A stretch of 15,311 bases of DNA from an uncultured Bacilli bacterium. GTDB lineage: Bacteria > Bacillota_I > Bacilli_A > RF39 > UBA660. A program made the translations under genes and the position numbers. The DNA is taken from positions 1 through 15,311 of the forward strand of contig CAPZYV010000011.1 in assembly GCA_948750805.1 (NCBI GenBank), read 5' to 3'. Shown piece by piece: positions 14,384-15,311 of the stretch; the stretch's first letter is position 1, and each line of letters starts with the position of its first letter. Below the pieces are notes generated by a model. The model did not search any database, was not told the DNA's origin, and saw only the letters and a program-made list of their open reading frames with translations.

Positions 14384-14410
14384 TAAAAAAGGAAGGCTCT
14401 TTGCTTCCTT
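14384..14410 (-). terminator. Terminator of tig
   Basis: Minus strand: AAGGAAG (14410-14404), 8-base loop, CTTCCTT (14395-14389), then a T-run. It overlaps the tig stop codon. Confidence 0.85.
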
Positions 14411-15311
14411 AATTATTTTCTTTTAAAATTTCAATAGCACGATGCATTTTCATATCATATTTTACAATTTCGTTTGAGCCATAAGCTTTTAATAATTCAT
14501 CAACAGTAATACCATAGTTTTCAGCCATTTCTTCTGCTTTTTTATTAACTTCTTCTTCAGTAAAATCAATTTTTTCAGCTTCTGCAATACCTTCTAATAA
14601 ATAACGATATTTAATTCTTTTTGTAGCTTCTGGTTCCATTTGTTCATGTAATTTTTCATGAGTCATGCCTGTAATTTTCATATAATCATCAAGTTTAATA
14701 CCTTGCATTTTTAATTGGTCTTCAAATTGATGTATCATACGATGTACTTCATCACTCTTAATTTCATCATTAATTTCAACTTTCATGTTTTCGCTAGCTT
14801 TAGCTAAACAATCTTCAACAAAAGCATCTTCAATTTGAGCTTCTTTACGTTCTTTTAAAACTTTTTCTACTTCAGCTCTAAATTCTTCTTCTGTTTTAAT
14901 ATCTTCATAGCCTAAATCTTTATAAAAATCTTCATTAATTTCAGGTACTATTCTTTCTTTAATTTCGCGAACAGTAACATTGAATTTAACATCTTTGCCT
15001 TTTAAATCAGCAACATAATCTTCAGGGAATTTTAGATTTAATTCTTTAGTTTCACCAACTTTCATCCCTTTAACACCATCTTCAAAGCCTGGAATAAAAG
15101 TATTTGAACCAATTTCTAATGGATAATTTTCGCCTTTTCCACCTTCAAGAGCTTTACCATCAACAAATCCTTCGAAGTCAATAACTGCTGTATTACCAGT
15201 TTCAACTGTGCCTTCAGTTTTAGGAGCAATTTCTGCTAGTTGATCTTGAAGTTTAGCTACTTCGGCATCAATTTCTTCTTTAGAAACTTTAGCTTTTTCT
15301 TTCTTGATTTT
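14409..15311 (-). CDS. tig: Trigger factor, ribosome-associated chaperone (N-terminus outside window)
   Basis: The open frame runs off the right edge, leaving the C-terminal 300 residues; about 130 residues, the ribosome-binding domain, are missing. Starting at the ATG at 15065 would wrongly cut the protein inside the PPIase domain. Visible parts are the FKBP-type PPIase domain, with the strand TAVIDFEGFVDGKALEGGKG, then SNTFIPGFEDGVKGMKVGE (signature of the active-site loop) and FPEDY, followed by the helical C-terminal chaperone domain that begins near VREIKERIVPEINEDF and ends in MKMHRAIEILKENN. It binds nascent chains at the ribosome exit and has peptidyl-prolyl isomerase activity. The stop codon lies inside a strong terminator hairpin. 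Confidence 0.95.
   Translation of the reverse strand, partial: KIKKEKAKVSKEEIDAEVAKLQDQLAEIAPKTEGTVETGNTAVIDFEGFVDGKALEGGKGENYPLEIGSNTFIPGFEDGVKGMKVGETKELNLKFPEDYVADLKGKDVKFNVTVREIKERIVPEINEDFYKDLGYEDIKTEEEFRAEVEKVLKERKEAQIEDAFVEDCLAKASENMKVEINDEIKSDEVHRMIHQFEDQLKMQGIKLDDYMKITGMTHEKLHEQMEPEATKRIKYRYLLEGIAEAEKIDFTEEEVNKKAEEMAENYGITVDELLKAYGSNEIVKYDMKMHRAIEILKENN

Noticed and set aside
1..15311. CRISPR array, insertion sequence or tRNA/rRNA genes
   Set aside because: No spaced direct-repeat array, transposase, or RNA-gene signature was seen on either strand.

Overview
The window looks like chromosomal DNA from a low-GC, walled member of the Bacillota, probably a Bacilli, Erysipelotrichia or RF39-like lineage. 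Reasons are the extreme A+T content, purine-rich Shine-Dalgarno sites (GGAGG, GGTGAT), TATAAT-type promoters that often carry an extended TG, and Bacillota-type mnmA, lon, tig, murF and ddl genes. TGG encodes Trp and UGA behaves as a stop, so the standard code fits. The species cannot be named from sequence alone.

The main organising feature is a dif-like XerC/XerD site at 3783-3810. Every gene to its left (1-3707) is on the + strand. Every gene to its right is on the - strand, except one 32-codon gene at 7601. The two sides therefore converge at the dif-like site, as expected if the window spans the chromosomal replication terminus. The 384-bp gene-free interval around the site also holds a pair of overlapping inverted repeats, a diverged 45-bp tandem duplication in which each unit carries a GC-centred palindrome, and a bidirectional terminator.

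Left arm (+): the end of an unknown gene; a ProXp-ala/PrdX-type tRNA-editing deacylase; an HD-domain hydrolase overlapping a GNAT acetyltransferase; a ZIP metal transporter; and a NERD-HRDC protein. These are mostly accessory genes in short transcription units.

Right arm (-), read from the dif-like site outward: a two-gene operon of an HTH protein and a cysteine-rich membrane-anchored protein; mnmA (tRNA 2-thiolation); a five-helix membrane protein with SpoIIM-like topology, divergent from a tiny membrane protein and sharing a 19-bp inverted repeat with it; a murF-ddl operon that makes D-Ala-D-Ala and adds it to the peptidoglycan precursor; lon; a sugar-transfer-type ATP-grasp protein; a small unknown protein; and the 3' two-thirds of tig. 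The tig and lon genes recall the tig-clpX-lon cluster of other Bacillota, but the stretch between them holds two other genes and no clpX. Most right-arm units end in a clear intrinsic terminator, often overlapping the stop codon.
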